NCBI RefSeq assembly: GCF_020042285.1
Contig: NZ_CP083388.1
Coordinates: forward strand, 2,692,001 to 2,756,000
Reading direction: 5' to 3'
Length of the DNA: 64,000 nucleotides
Origin: Ferruginibacter albus
Lineage (GTDB): Bacteria > Bacteroidota > Bacteroidia > Chitinophagales > Chitinophagaceae
The translations under genes were made by a program, and so were the position numbers. Below the pieces are notes generated by a model. The model saw only the letters and a list, made by a program, of their open reading frames with translations. It ran no database searches and had not been told where the DNA came from. This document shows, piece by piece, positions 1-8,850 of this stretch (the first letter of the stretch is position 1; the number at the start of each line of letters is the position of its first letter).

Positions 1-208
1 GATCGTTTTAGCCGCGGAATCTATTGGTTAAAAATTATAAGCAAGGATAATAATATTTTAAAAACCGCCAAGGTCGTTCTGTAGTATAGCTATAAAAAAT
101 CTGTACTATGTAAATAATAATTAAGTTAGTTAAAACCCATCCACATTATTACGTATAAATCGCTTTTTTAAAAATTGTAGTTATTATCCAATATTAATGT
201 AATCATCC
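1..208. other. Gene-free left edge
   Basis: This AT-rich stretch lies downstream of the minus-strand ASCH gene. I see no supportable gene, RNA or repeat in it. The terminator of the ASCH gene could lie here, but I find no clear GC stem followed by a T-run. Confidence 0.4.
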
Positions 209-613
209 TTAAAAAAACTCCCATAAGCGTAGTTGTCCTCTTGCAGGAATTTTATTTTCAAACTCCACAGGATCAGATAATACCCATCCAAAGCGGTTTC
301 CTTTATAGTCTCCAAATGCCTTTTCTTCTAAGGTTAGTAAATTCATGACATCATCTGTTAGTGAAAAGTCTTCAACTCTAAGAATCTTTTCCAGCGTGAC
401 TTGACCGATAATGAATCCAAAAGGCAATGTGTTAAAGTCTTTAATATATCTTGTAAAGGGAGCCTGATTTGCAAAAACACTTCCTCTCTTACTTTGGCTC
501 GCATGAATTAGCAGGGTTCCTCTGTAATCAGTAGCCCATGATCTGGTTTCTATTTTTTTAACACCTATCATTACAAGACTTGCCCAAGGTTGCAAAAGAG
601 ATAAAGCTTTCAT
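209..613 (-). CDS. ASCH domain-containing protein
   Basis: Small protein of about 134 aa. It opens with MKALSLLQPWASLV, followed by G-x-K-x-I-E-T-R-S-W and later FGWVLSDP, a layout typical of ASCH (ASC-1 homology) domains, which adopt a PUA-like fold and bind RNA or modified nucleotides. An in-frame start 13 codons upstream exists, but the family usually begins at the MKALS methionine (start at 613), which I chose. It stands alone, on the same strand as the carotenoid operon but separated from idi by about 290 nt. Family membership is clear. The ligand and biological role are unknown. Confidence 0.8.
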   Translation of the reverse strand: MKALSLLQPWASLVMIGVKKIETRSWATDYRGTLLIHASQSKRGSVFANQAPFTRYIKDFNTLPFGFIIGQVTLEKILRVEDFSLTDDVMNLLTLEEKAFGDYKGNRFGWVLSDPVEFENKIPARGQLRLWEFF

Positions 614-904
614 GTTTACAAATAACGTAAATAAATTTTTTTCATCGCTCAAAAACTGACCTAGAAGTAGAGGATTCTTACTTTTAGTTCTTACACAGTT
701 TCATTACCCCCATTTGTCATGGCTAATAATACATGTCTGGAAAATCACATTAAGTGAATCAAATAGGTGGTCAACATAATTAACGACCGTTAACAGCAGA
801 AAATCTACATATAGAGTATAGGATAATAAAAATCAAATAAGGATATTAGGGCAATTATCTGCTTACGAAGACTATGCGTCTAATCGTCTAAAAATAAGTG
901 TTTT

Positions 905-1423
905 TCATTTCCCTATTTTGTAAAGCAATTCCTGAAATGCCTGGTTAAACCAGACAGTGTAATACGATGGATTGTCTTTTAAATCTTTTAAGACTTTATC
1001 TGTATGAAGCCACTTATAATTTTGTACTTCATTTATATTTATTATCGGATTTTGGTTGCAATAGCCAATAAAAACATAATCCAATTCATGCTCTGTTAAA
1101 TTATTTTCAACCTTCGCTTTATAAATAAAAGAATAGACCAATTGCAAATTACATTCTAAACCCATTTCATAATACAATCGCTCCTTTGCACTTAAGCAAA
1201 CATCTTCTTCCCATTGTGGATGCGAACAGCAGGTATTTGTCCATAATCCCGCTCCGTGGTACTTGTTGCCTGACCGCTGTTGTAAAAGAAGTTCTTCTTT
1301 ATCATTAAATATAAATACAGAAAATGCTCTGTGAAGTTGGCCTTGCTCATGTGCAGTCAATTTTTCCATTATGCCTAGTGCATTATCATTCTTATCAACC
1401 AGTACAACATTATCTCTGTTCAT
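905..1423 (-). CDS. idi: Isopentenyl-diphosphate delta-isomerase, type 1
   Basis: This 172-aa Nudix-fold enzyme interconverts isopentenyl and dimethylallyl diphosphate and supplies the prenyl starter for carotenoids. The TNTCCSHP segment holds the catalytic cysteine and metal-binding histidine of type 1 isomerases, and the later TEHELDYVF holds the glutamate pair of the active site. Length is normal for the family. It is the last gene of the minus-strand carotenoid operon, 21 nt after the photolyase, so precursor supply is coupled to pigment synthesis. The window also contains dxr, showing that the precursors come from the MEP pathway, where Idi is not essential but balances the two isomers. 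Confidence 0.93.
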   Translation of the reverse strand: MNRDNVVLVDKNDNALGIMEKLTAHEQGQLHRAFSVFIFNDKEELLLQQRSGNKYHGAGLWTNTCCSHPQWEEDVCLSAKERLYYEMGLECNLQLVYSFIYKAKVENNLTEHELDYVFIGYCNQNPIININEVQNYKWLHTDKVLKDLKDNPSYYTVWFNQAFQELLYKIGK

Positions 1424-1444
1424 ATCGCTTCAATTAAAAATTTA

Positions 1445-2749
1445 TCAATTGTTTTCTTTCACTGCTTCAGCATATACTTGCAAAGCCCTGTTTCTTGCAA
1501 AACTGTGCTCAACCATTGGTTGTGGATAAGCATCTGTGCCAAATTCGGGAAGCCATTTTTTGATGTACACTAATTTTTTATCGAATTTTTCAGTTTGAAC
1601 AGTTGGATTAAACACTCTGAAATAAGGTGCAGCATCACAGCCTGATCCTGCTGCCCATTGCCAGTTTCCATTGTTGGCAGACAAATCGTAATCATTCAGC
1701 TTTTGAGCAAAGTAGGCTTCTCCCCAACGCCAATCTATCAGTAAATGTTTGCATAAAAAACTTGCCACAATCATCCTTACCCGATTGTGCATATATCCTG
1801 TTTCGTTCAATTGTCTCATTCCTGCATCCACAATTGGGTAGCCTGTTTTTCCCTTACACCATCGTTCAAATTCCTGTTCATTATTTCGCCATTTGATATG
1901 GTCGTAATTAGATTTAAAAGATTGATGAACCACTTTTGGAAAATGATATAGGATCTGCATAAAAAATTCCCGCCAAATCAATTCATTCAACCATGTTTGA
2001 TTATGTTCCAAGGCAAATGCAACACATTTACGAATGCTGATTGTACCAAATCTTAATGCTATCCCCAACTGTGTAGTGTGTTGCATTGCAGGATAGTCCC
2101 TGTATTTATCATATTCATCAATAATTGTCTTATCTAACTTCGGTGATTTAAAAGTGATGTCTGTCTTATCAAAACGGGTTTCATTTAACGAATGAATTTC
2201 AGTAAAGTCTTGTTTAAAAAAGTTAGCAGCGTCAGAATAAGAGGTCTTGTAATTTTCCGGAGTTAACAGTTCTTTCCATTTTTTTGAATATGGTGTATAA
2301 ACGGTATAGGGTGTACCATCATTTTTCAACACATCGTTTTTTTCAAAAATTACCTGGTCTTTAAATCCCTTGAAAGGAATATTTTGTTTGCTGAAAAAAT
2401 TATAGATCTCTTTGTCTCTCCGTATAGCTTGAGGTTCATAATCCCGATTGCAAAATACCGCCTGAATATCATATTGTTCAAACAGATCTTTAAAAACAGT
2501 TAGTGGCTTTCCGTAAAAAGTGTTTAACCTGGCATTCGACTGTTTTAGTTGACTATTTATTTTGGAAAGTACCTGGTGAATATAATCCACTCTTCTATCC
2601 TTTTTATCCTCCAACATTTCTAAAATATCGGGATCGAAAATAAAAACACACAATACAGGATAATTGGAAGAAAGTGCGTGGCACAAACCCACGTTATCAT
2701 CCAACCGCAAATCTCTGCGAAACCAAAAAACAGATACTTTACTTTTCAT
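1445..2749 (-). CDS. phr: Deoxyribodipyrimidine photo-lyase (cryptochrome/photolyase family)
   Basis: A FAD-dependent enzyme of about 434 aa that repairs UV-induced pyrimidine dimers with blue light. The N-terminal antenna domain starts VSVFWFRRDLRLDDN, and the C-terminal FAD domain contains NELIWREFF, the MHNRVRM segment and NGNWQWAAGSGCDAAPYFRVFNP (split here over several motifs). A longer reading frame starts 25 codons upstream, but the family begins at MKSKVSVFWF. This start (2749) overlaps the end of the lycopene cyclase gene by 11 nt, which suggests translational coupling. A photolyase inside a carotenoid operon is a photoprotection pairing also seen in other pigmented bacteria. Class I CPD repair is likely. 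A cryptochrome-only role cannot be excluded from sequence alone. Confidence 0.93.
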   Translation of the reverse strand: MKSKVSVFWFRRDLRLDDNVGLCHALSSNYPVLCVFIFDPDILEMLEDKKDRRVDYIHQVLSKINSQLKQSNARLNTFYGKPLTVFKDLFEQYDIQAVFCNRDYEPQAIRRDKEIYNFFSKQNIPFKGFKDQVIFEKNDVLKNDGTPYTVYTPYSKKWKELLTPENYKTSYSDAANFFKQDFTEIHSLNETRFDKTDITFKSPKLDKTIIDEYDKYRDYPAMQHTTQLGIALRFGTISIRKCVAFALEHNQTWLNELIWREFFMQILYHFPKVVHQSFKSNYDHIKWRNNEQEFERWCKGKTGYPIVDAGMRQLNETGYMHNRVRMIVASFLCKHLLIDWRWGEAYFAQKLNDYDLSANNGNWQWAAGSGCDAAPYFRVFNPTVQTEKFDKKLVYIKKWLPEFGTDAYPQPMVEHSFARNRALQVYAEAVKENN

Positions 2750-3434
2750 CGTTCGCAGATTTAAATCGTTTAAAAAAATAAAGCGTCCAAAGAAACTGCG
2801 TATATCCATAAACGGCATCTTCAACAGGTATTGTTCCCACTCTAATACCTAAGAATTCAGCAGGATTATAATTTACAATCGGTGATTTTAATCCCATACC
2901 GGTTAAAACTCCATTTACAGGAAAGAAACCCAACATCAGAATAGTAAACACCAGAGACGCTTTACCAATCCACTCTGCACGTACAATAAAATGTAAATAA
3001 ATTAAGGTTATTATTGTGGCAACAGTTGTTACGAGCGTGTACATTTTTTCATAATGATGCAAGGCGACAACCGAACAGGCAATAACACTAACAAAAACAA
3101 TCAGGTTATTAAAACCGGAAAGCCAATCCCATTTAAAAAATTTGTCTATTGAATAGTAGGTAAATATGCTGGAAAAGGGTATACAAATAAAAAACAACCA
3201 CTCTTCAATTGGTAACCCTGCTATGCTTACTCCAAGCGTGTAGTCTTTATTAAACCACCATACTCCTTTTGCTGTAAACCATATATCCCATGCTATAAAA
3301 GGAATTGCCACAATGGTAGCAGACTTTATGAATGCTCCAAACTGACGATTAAAAAGTATTCTACGGTCAAAAGATGCGATAAAACAAATAATGACCGTTA
3401 AAAACAAAATCAATGAATAGGTATATTCCTTCAT
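2739..3434 (-). CDS. Lycopene cyclase, CrtYcd-type membrane protein
   Basis: This 231-aa integral membrane protein has about six to seven hydrophobic segments and belongs to the lycopene cyclase domain family (heterodimeric CrtYc/CrtYd and fungal type), fused here into one chain. The segment GVWWFNKDYTLG followed by LPIEEWLFF carries the P-x-E-E motif characteristic of these cyclases, and a second, weaker copy follows in the C-terminal half around VPVEDAVYG. It should convert lycopene to beta-carotene in the cytoplasmic membrane. It sits between crtZ (4-nt ATGA-type overlap) and the photolyase (11-nt overlap), so it is firmly within the operon. Confidence 0.9.
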   Translation of the reverse strand: MKEYTYSLILFLTVIICFIASFDRRILFNRQFGAFIKSATIVAIPFIAWDIWFTAKGVWWFNKDYTLGVSIAGLPIEEWLFFICIPFSSIFTYYSIDKFFKWDWLSGFNNLIVFVSVIACSVVALHHYEKMYTLVTTVATIITLIYLHFIVRAEWIGKASLVFTILMLGFFPVNGVLTGMGLKSPIVNYNPAEFLGIRVGTIPVEDAVYGYTQFLWTLYFFKRFKSANDEK

Positions 3435-3889
3435 TTATCTTCAGATATAAAATACATTTTGAAATATTTGAAGGGTACATAAAGAAACCCGAAACATTCG
3501 CCCTCTTCTTTTCCGATATGTTTATGGTGTTGTTTGTGCGCCCTGCGAAGCGCAAGGAAATAAGGGTTTTTAGTGTGCGTAAAATATTTTATCCTTTGAT
3601 GGATAAAAACATCATGCACAAAAAAATAACACATTCCGTACAACATAATTCCCAATCCTACAAAAAACAGGTAGTTGAAGTTTTTCAATGAACCAAAATA
3701 CATTAGTGCAATGGTTGGTATGGCAAATATGACAAAGAAATAATCATTCTTCTCTAAAGCACTTTCGTTGCTATGGTCGTGGTGGTCTTTATGCAATACC
3801 CACAAAAAACCATGCATTATGTATTTATGGATAAGCCAGGTTGCTCCTTCCATTACTATAAATGTTCCTAATACAATTAAAAAATTCAT
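3431..3889 (-). CDS. crtZ: Beta-carotene hydroxylase (fatty acid hydroxylase superfamily)
   Basis: This 152-aa membrane di-iron enzyme hydroxylates the beta-ionone rings of beta-carotene, giving zeaxanthin. The histidine clusters of the family are visible: HKYIMH near residue 21, HKDHH near 33, HDVFIH near 106 and HKQHHKH near 130. Length and histidine spacing match bacterial CrtZ. Its stop overlaps the start of the lycopene cyclase by 4 nt. No ketolase gene (crtW) is present in the cluster, so I infer zeaxanthin as the operon end product unless modifying genes lie elsewhere. Confidence 0.92.
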   Translation of the reverse strand: MNFLIVLGTFIVMEGATWLIHKYIMHGFLWVLHKDHHDHSNESALEKNDYFFVIFAIPTIALMYFGSLKNFNYLFFVGLGIMLYGMCYFFVHDVFIHQRIKYFTHTKNPYFLALRRAHKQHHKHIGKEEGECFGFLYVPFKYFKMYFISEDK

Positions 3890-3895
3890 ACAGAA

Positions 3896-4354
3896 TTACT
3901 TGTTAAATAATTTTTCTAAAACCTTGTACCGGAAATTAAAAATTGTTTCCAATTTTTTTCTTACAAAAATCGTATGTGCAATACTACCCAAAACACCAAA
4001 CGGCAGCTCATAATTCACTGTATCCTTCATAAGCACACTATCCTTATTTGTAATAAATTCGTGAAAATGGTTCCAATATTTATAAGGTCCCTTTTCTTGA
4101 AAATCAGTAAAGCTCTTATTCCATTCTACGTGACTAATCTTAGTCCGCCATTTTAGCGGAATGCCCAAGACTGGTGAAACCTTATAATCAATAATCATTC
4201 CTTCAAAAATCTGTTCTTCATTATAATTTGATAATACAGTAAAGTTCATTTCCTTAGGAGTAATTTTAGATAAATTCATTGGGGAAGAGAAAAAATCCCA
4301 GGCTGTTTTAATATCACAATGCAACTTTTGTTCTCTATATAAATGATATTTCAT
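3896..4354 (-). CDS. SRPBCC (START-like) family protein in carotenoid operon
   Basis: 152-aa soluble protein. The N-terminal pattern (a strand, then an AWDFFSSPMNLSKITP helix-loop) and the later VSPVLGIPLKWRTKI and FHEFITNKDSVLMKDTV segments resemble SRPBCC/polyketide-cyclase-like proteins, which form a helix-grip fold with a hydrophobic ligand cavity. Such proteins recur in Bacteroidota carotenoid clusters. The exact activity is not established to my knowledge. It lies 6 nt from crtZ and 3 nt from the next upstream gene. A carrier or chaperone role for a lipophilic carotenoid is inference only. Confidence 0.75.
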   Translation of the reverse strand: MKYHLYREQKLHCDIKTAWDFFSSPMNLSKITPKEMNFTVLSNYNEEQIFEGMIIDYKVSPVLGIPLKWRTKISHVEWNKSFTDFQEKGPYKYWNHFHEFITNKDSVLMKDTVNYELPFGVLGSIAHTIFVRKKLETIFNFRYKVLEKLFNK

Positions 4355-4357
4355 GGC

Positions 4358-4813
4358 TTAGTTATTTAAGAGCATTTCTATATTTTTCTGCACGATCTCT
4401 GACTTAATTTGATGTTTGTTTTTTTTAATAAAATCAGCATCGTCTTTTATATTTGAATTATACCCTAAAAAAGACGGAGCATTTTTTTGAACAGAAAGAC
4501 GAATAAATCTCAATTCCACATTTCCAGGTTCTTTGCCTATAGCAGTTTCGATATTTGTTTTTCCTTTTTTAAATGTATTGAGTTTGCTTATGGGGCTAAA
4601 AACATGCTTTGCCCAAATGGTTTGCAACGCACCAAGATAAGCGAGGTGTGTTGCGGAATTATTTTTTGTTTTAGAAAGCTCCGTAATCATTCGTTCGCAC
4701 ATTTCTTTATCGGAGGCAAACTTTCCGTAATTAGTTCTCACTTCATCCAGAATGTTTGAATTAAACCCGGAGAAAAAGAATAAGGCGCATATAAGTAAAA
4801 AAGATATTCTCAT
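4358..4813 (-). CDS. Secreted protein of unknown function in carotenoid operon
   Basis: 151 aa with an N-terminal hydrophobic signal (about residues 1-20, RISFLLICALFFFSGF), so probably exported. The remainder is mostly helical. It holds a pattern of short helices (YLGALQTIWAKHVFSPISKL, then a segment around GNVELRFIRLSVQ) reminiscent of small helical-repeat proteins. I do not recognise the family. Its stop abuts the SRPBCC gene, and its start overlaps the crtB stop by 1 nt, so it is co-translated with the pigment enzymes and probably takes part in the same process. Confidence 0.7.
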   Translation of the reverse strand: MRISFLLICALFFFSGFNSNILDEVRTNYGKFASDKEMCERMITELSKTKNNSATHLAYLGALQTIWAKHVFSPISKLNTFKKGKTNIETAIGKEPGNVELRFIRLSVQKNAPSFLGYNSNIKDDADFIKKNKHQIKSEIVQKNIEMLLNN

Positions 4814-5649
4814 TATAAAAGAGTTGTTTTATAGCGTATATAACTTTTCAACGCTACCAATGCCTTATAGGAATTAGGAACACTAACTCTACTATTCAAT
4901 ATTTCTTTCGATGATTTTCTTTTTATCCTGTTAAACAAAGACAAATAATATCTGTATGCTAAATACACACCAAACATAGAGCAATTGGGAAGCTTCTTTA
5001 TTCCAATTAAAGCCTCATTAAATTCTTCTTCAATTTCCTTTTCAATTTTGGATTTCGCATGGTTGTTGAATACATTGATATGAATATTGGGAAAATAGGT
5101 TCGTCCCAGAATCTCATAATCATTTTTTAAATCTCTCAAAAAATTAACTTTCTGAAATGCTGAACCTAACTTCATTGCATAAGGTTTTAGTTCTTCATAT
5201 TTCTCCTTATTACCTTCTGTGAAAACTTGCAGGCACATTAATCCAACTACTTCTGCTGATCCAAAAATATACTCCTGGTATAATTCTGAATTGTAGTCTA
5301 CTTTTTGTAAATCCATTTCCATACTACGCAAAAATTGCTCGATTAGCTTTTTGTCAATTTGATATTTATGTACGATCTCTTGAAAAGACTGTAAAATTGG
5401 GTTGAGCGAAATGCCCTCCTCCAACGCGATCTCAGTTTCGATTCTAAGTCTGTTCAACAATTTTTCTTTATTGTACCCGTGAAAACTGTCTACGATTTCA
5501 TCTGCCAATCTCACATATCCATAAATTGCATAAATACCCGAACGAATAGACGGTTTCAAAGCCAAAATGCCCAAAGAAAAACTCGTACTGTATTTTTGAG
5601 TCGTTATCTTACTTACTGAGTAAGAAAGTTCATCAAACAGCTGTTTCAT
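4813..5649 (-). CDS. crtB: Phytoene synthase
   Basis: 278-aa trans-isoprenyl diphosphate synthase that joins two geranylgeranyl diphosphates into phytoene, the first committed carotenoid step. Both Mg-binding acidic motifs are visible: ADEIVD near residue 50 (D-E-x-x-D) and NFLRDLKNDYE near residue 169. The intervening YEELKPYAMKLGSAFQ helix is typical of squalene/phytoene synthases. The start lies inside the crtI 3' end (17-nt overlap), which couples the two enzymes that act in sequence. Confidence 0.94.
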   Translation of the reverse strand: MKQLFDELSYSVSKITTQKYSTSFSLGILALKPSIRSGIYAIYGYVRLADEIVDSFHGYNKEKLLNRLRIETEIALEEGISLNPILQSFQEIVHKYQIDKKLIEQFLRSMEMDLQKVDYNSELYQEYIFGSAEVVGLMCLQVFTEGNKEKYEELKPYAMKLGSAFQKVNFLRDLKNDYEILGRTYFPNIHINVFNNHAKSKIEKEIEEEFNEALIGIKKLPNCSMFGVYLAYRYYLSLFNRIKRKSSKEILNSRVSVPNSYKALVALKSYIRYKTTLL

Positions 5650-7126
5650 AATACTCAGGTTTTATTTTGTTTATTTCATTTGCCACAATTTTACCCGATA
5701 TGATAGAAGGTGGAACTCCAGGTCCGGGAACGGTCAACTGACCTGTGTAGAATAAATTTTTCAGTTTTTTGTTTCTTATTTTAGGTTTCAAAACCGCTGT
5801 TTGACGAAGTGTATTTGCCAGTCCATAAGCATTTCCGCCATACGCATTATAGTCTGAAATAAAATTGCTGATACAATAACTTCTTTTATACTCAATACTC
5901 GACCGTAAGTCTGTTATGCCTGTGTGGTTTTCAATTCTCGAAAGCATTTCTGTAAAATACTTTTCCCGGATTATTTCCTCATCATTAATTCCAATAGGTA
6001 AAGGCATCAACAAAAACAGGTTTTCTTTTCCTTGAGGTGCAACCGAATTATCTGTTTTTGAGGGACAGCAGGCGTAAAAGAGTGGTTTCAGGGGCCATTT
6101 TTTTTCACTGTAAATACAATCAATATGTTCATCCAAATCATTTTCAAAAAATAGTGTATGATGATTCAGATTGGGTAGTGTTTTATTAATACCTAAATAA
6201 TAAATCAGGCTCGATGGCGCAAATGTTCTGTTTTGCCAATATGTGTCCGAATAATTTCTATACTCTTTCTTTAAAAGGGTTTCTGTATGATGATAATCCG
6301 AAGAAGCTACAACAGCATCAAACTCTAAACTTTCGCCATTGATAGTTAAAGATATTACTCTACCGTTTTGTGCATTGATGCTTTCAACAGTTTGATTAAA
6401 ATGAAAAGTTGCGCCTTGTTTTTCAGCTAAGCTTTTCATTGCAAGTACCAATTTATAAAAGCCACCCATGGGATAGTATGTTCCTAAAACATAACCACCG
6501 TAATTCATCAAACTGTATAGTGCCGGAATGTTTTTGGGAGATGCGCCTAAAAAGATTACCGGAAACTCTATTAATGTTCTTAATTTTTCGCTTTTAAAAT
6601 ATTTGGCAACATAATTTCTAAAGTTGGTCAGCAAATCCAATTTTAATGCACTTTTAGCTATTTGAGGAGATATAAATTCACGCCAGTTGTAACACGGCTT
6701 GTTGACAAAATTTTTCATACCTACTTCGTATTTGTATTTTGCCGATTGCATAAATTTTTCCAATTGTAAGCCTGCACCTTTCTCAATTTGTTCAAACAAA
6801 ATTTTTAGTTCTTCAAACTTTTGAGGAACACTAAATTTTGTATCTGAAAAAATCATTTCAAACTGTGGATTTAATGAAATCAATTCAAAGAAATCAGACA
6901 CTTTATACCTGAAATCATTAAAAAAATCATCAATTATATCAGGCATCCAATACCAACTTGGACCCATATCAAAAACAAAACCTTGTTCTGTTGAAAATTG
7001 CCTGGCTCTTCCTCCCGGCTGATTATGTTTTTCAAATACATGAACCTCATTTCCCGCTTTTGCCAAATAAGCAGCAGCAGATAATCCAGAAAATCCAGAA
7101 CCAATAACTGCTATTCTTTTTTTCAT
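5633..7126 (-). CDS. crtI: Phytoene desaturase (CrtI-type)
   Basis: 497-aa flavoprotein converting phytoene to lycopene. The N-terminal FAD-binding Rossmann motif is IAVIGSGFSGLSAAAYLAKAG, followed by the VFEKHNQPGGRAR signature. The C-terminal CrtI signature appears as LFYTGQLTVPGPGVPPSIISG. Length is normal. The start overlaps the stop of the MarR-family gene by 4 nt, so regulator and first enzyme are translated from one message. It could alternatively be a related carotenoid oxidase, but the place beside crtB and the crtYcd-type cyclase supports desaturase. Confidence 0.94.
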   Translation of the reverse strand: MKKRIAVIGSGFSGLSAAAYLAKAGNEVHVFEKHNQPGGRARQFSTEQGFVFDMGPSWYWMPDIIDDFFNDFRYKVSDFFELISLNPQFEMIFSDTKFSVPQKFEELKILFEQIEKGAGLQLEKFMQSAKYKYEVGMKNFVNKPCYNWREFISPQIAKSALKLDLLTNFRNYVAKYFKSEKLRTLIEFPVIFLGASPKNIPALYSLMNYGGYVLGTYYPMGGFYKLVLAMKSLAEKQGATFHFNQTVESINAQNGRVISLTINGESLEFDAVVASSDYHHTETLLKKEYRNYSDTYWQNRTFAPSSLIYYLGINKTLPNLNHHTLFFENDLDEHIDCIYSEKKWPLKPLFYACCPSKTDNSVAPQGKENLFLLMPLPIGINDEEIIREKYFTEMLSRIENHTGITDLRSSIEYKRSYCISNFISDYNAYGGNAYGLANTLRQTAVLKPKIRNKKLKNLFYTGQLTVPGPGVPPSIISGKIVANEINKIKPEYYETAV

Positions 7127-7782
7127 CGCTTTTTATCTTTTAGTGCTTCTTCTAATAAATATTCAGGTTCGATGTTCTTATCATAAATTGGTCGATGAAA
7201 ATCATTTAGCTTAGTAAGGAGCCTGATTAATTCCATCTTTTCGTTGTGTGTTAAATTTCCTGTTACAATTTTTGTTGCTTTTCTAATTTTGCTCATTTGA
7301 GTTTCTAAAACTTTAATGCCTTTCTTAGTGATTTTTAAAACTTTACTCCTTTTGTCGACTTCGGAAGCTGTTTGATTTATCCAACCTTGTGCAATCAGCC
7401 GACCGATAATTTGCATGCCTGCAGGCTTTTCGTGAACATTCTTTTTTATCAAGTCCATTTTTGTCATTTCACCAAATGCCTTAAGATTGATCAAATAAAT
7501 AAAATCTTCTTGACTAGAAAAATCTGATCCAAATATTGCTGATTTGGAATAGCCCTTTGCATATCTATTCAAGTGAACAATGAAAGTGTTAATTACGCTC
7601 TCTGGACTTCGTCCATTTTCTTTGCCTTCCCAATTAGGTTCGTTATTTGAAGCATTGCTATTGTAATTGTCAACTATCCATCTTTTAAAATCCTCGACGC
7701 CATTTCTTGACTTAGAAATATTACTTTCTACTTCAAATTGCTGAACGAGCTCAATCACTTGCTTAATTAAAATATAATTCAT
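7123..7782 (-). CDS. MarR-family transcriptional regulator of the carotenoid operon
   Basis: About 219 aa. The C-terminal half has a MarR winged-helix layout: KMDLIKKNVHEKPAGMQIIG (helix-turn-helix), GWINQTASEVDKRSKVLKIT (wing) and a trailing long helix. The N-terminal 90 residues are longer than in classic MarR proteins. The longest frame begins with GTG six codons upstream; I prefer the ATG at 7782. It is first in the operon and faces a gene-free region with an inverted repeat, so it probably autoregulates. The inducer (light, oxidative signal or a lipid) is not evident from the sequence. Confidence 0.85.
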   Translation of the reverse strand: MNYILIKQVIELVQQFEVESNISKSRNGVEDFKRWIVDNYNSNASNNEPNWEGKENGRSPESVINTFIVHLNRYAKGYSKSAIFGSDFSSQEDFIYLINLKAFGEMTKMDLIKKNVHEKPAGMQIIGRLIAQGWINQTASEVDKRSKVLKITKKGIKVLETQMSKIRKATKIVTGNLTHNEKMELIRLLTKLNDFHRPIYDKNIEPEYLLEEALKDKKR

Positions 7783-7803
7783 ATTAATAAAATAGTTCAC
7801 TAA

Positions 7804-7830
7804 AATACTATATTTTTTACAAATAGTATT
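7804..7830. promoter_or_regulatory. Inverted repeat upstream of the MarR gene, candidate operator
   Basis: AATACTAT at 7804-7811 and its exact reverse complement ATAGTATT at 7823-7830, with an 11-nt spacer, lie 22 nt upstream of the MarR start. A two-fold symmetric site next to a dimeric MarR-family gene is the expected form of an autoregulatory operator. AT-rich DNA produces such matches by chance, so this is a candidate only. Confidence 0.4.
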
Positions 7831-7983
7831 ATTTTATACATTATTAATTTTTGTGACACTTCACTTAATATCAATATTATGGCAACAGATAAATGAAAAT
7901 TTTATATGCAGATGAATTTAACTGGCGCTATAATAACAAAGGAGTAAAGAAAGAACGTATGCGTTTTATTATCTTTAACCTAT

Positions 7984-8850
7984 ATGAAAAAGCAAACAAC
8001 ATTATCTAATATTAGCAGCAGTATCATTCCATCATTGCATTTGTTGCGTAAAAATGATCCATTACGGCTTGCGGGAGCTACTGCATTTTTTACCACCTTT
8101 GCTTTACCATTTATTGTTTTTATACTGGCGCAATTTTTTCATTTATTCCTTAGCCCCAAAATTATTGGCCATGGATTGATTGAAAATATTGCAGGCAATA
8201 TTGGACAGGATGGAGCAGATCAAGTAAGGCAGGTCATTCATAGCATACGCAGTTTCAATAATCACTGGTATGTTATTTTATTTGGATTTTTGTTTCTCTT
8301 GTTTGTAGCTACTACCTTATTTATCGTCATTAAAAATTCAATTAATCAAATATGGACTATAACTGTCGAAAGATCTGGCCTTTTGTATAATCTTAGAAGC
8401 CGCTTAAGGTCCTTTGCAGTTATACTATTGATAGGCATACTGTTCTTTGTAAACTTGTTCTTTAAAAGTATTGAAACCATTGGCGGGAATTATACTGAAG
8501 ATATTCTTACAGGCAGCAGTATATATTTCAAAGTGATTTTTAATGAAGTAAGTAGTGTAATAATTGTTACTACATGGTTCGTTATATTATTTCGTTTTCT
8601 TGCAGACGGCAAGCCAAGATGGAACGCTGCAATTGTTGGCGGATTATTGACAAGCATACTATTTATTGTAGGGAGGGTTTTGTTAAAGGTTTTATTAATC
8701 AATAGCAATATTGGTAAACTATATGGCTCATCAGGTTCTTTTGTTTTGCTGTTACTATTTGTTTTCTATTCTTCCTTTATATTGTATTACGGTGCTTGTT
8801 TTATAGCAGTTTATTCCGAACAAAAAAAGTGGTTAATAAAGAACGATTGA
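7984..8850 (+). CDS. YihY/BrkB family inner-membrane protein
   Basis: 288 aa with about six hydrophobic transmembrane segments. The TAFFTTFALPFIVF segment near residue 35, a long cytoplasmic or periplasmic loop, and the late GSSGSFVLLLLFVFYSSFILYYGACF segment followed by a short charged tail match the YihY/virulence factor BrkB family. The family was once annotated as RNase BN; that assignment is known to be wrong, and the real substrate is unknown. It is transcribed divergently from the carotenoid operon. Nothing in the sequence ties it to pigment synthesis. Confidence 0.88.
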   Translation: MKKQTTLSNISSSIIPSLHLLRKNDPLRLAGATAFFTTFALPFIVFILAQFFHLFLSPKIIGHGLIENIAGNIGQDGADQVRQVIHSIRSFNNHWYVILFGFLFLLFVATTLFIVIKNSINQIWTITVERSGLLYNLRSRLRSFAVILLIGILFFVNLFFKSIETIGGNYTEDILTGSSIYFKVIFNEVSSVIIVTTWFVILFRFLADGKPRWNAAIVGGLLTSILFIVGRVLLKVLLINSNIGKLYGSSGSFVLLLLFVFYSSFILYYGACFIAVYSEQKKWLIKND

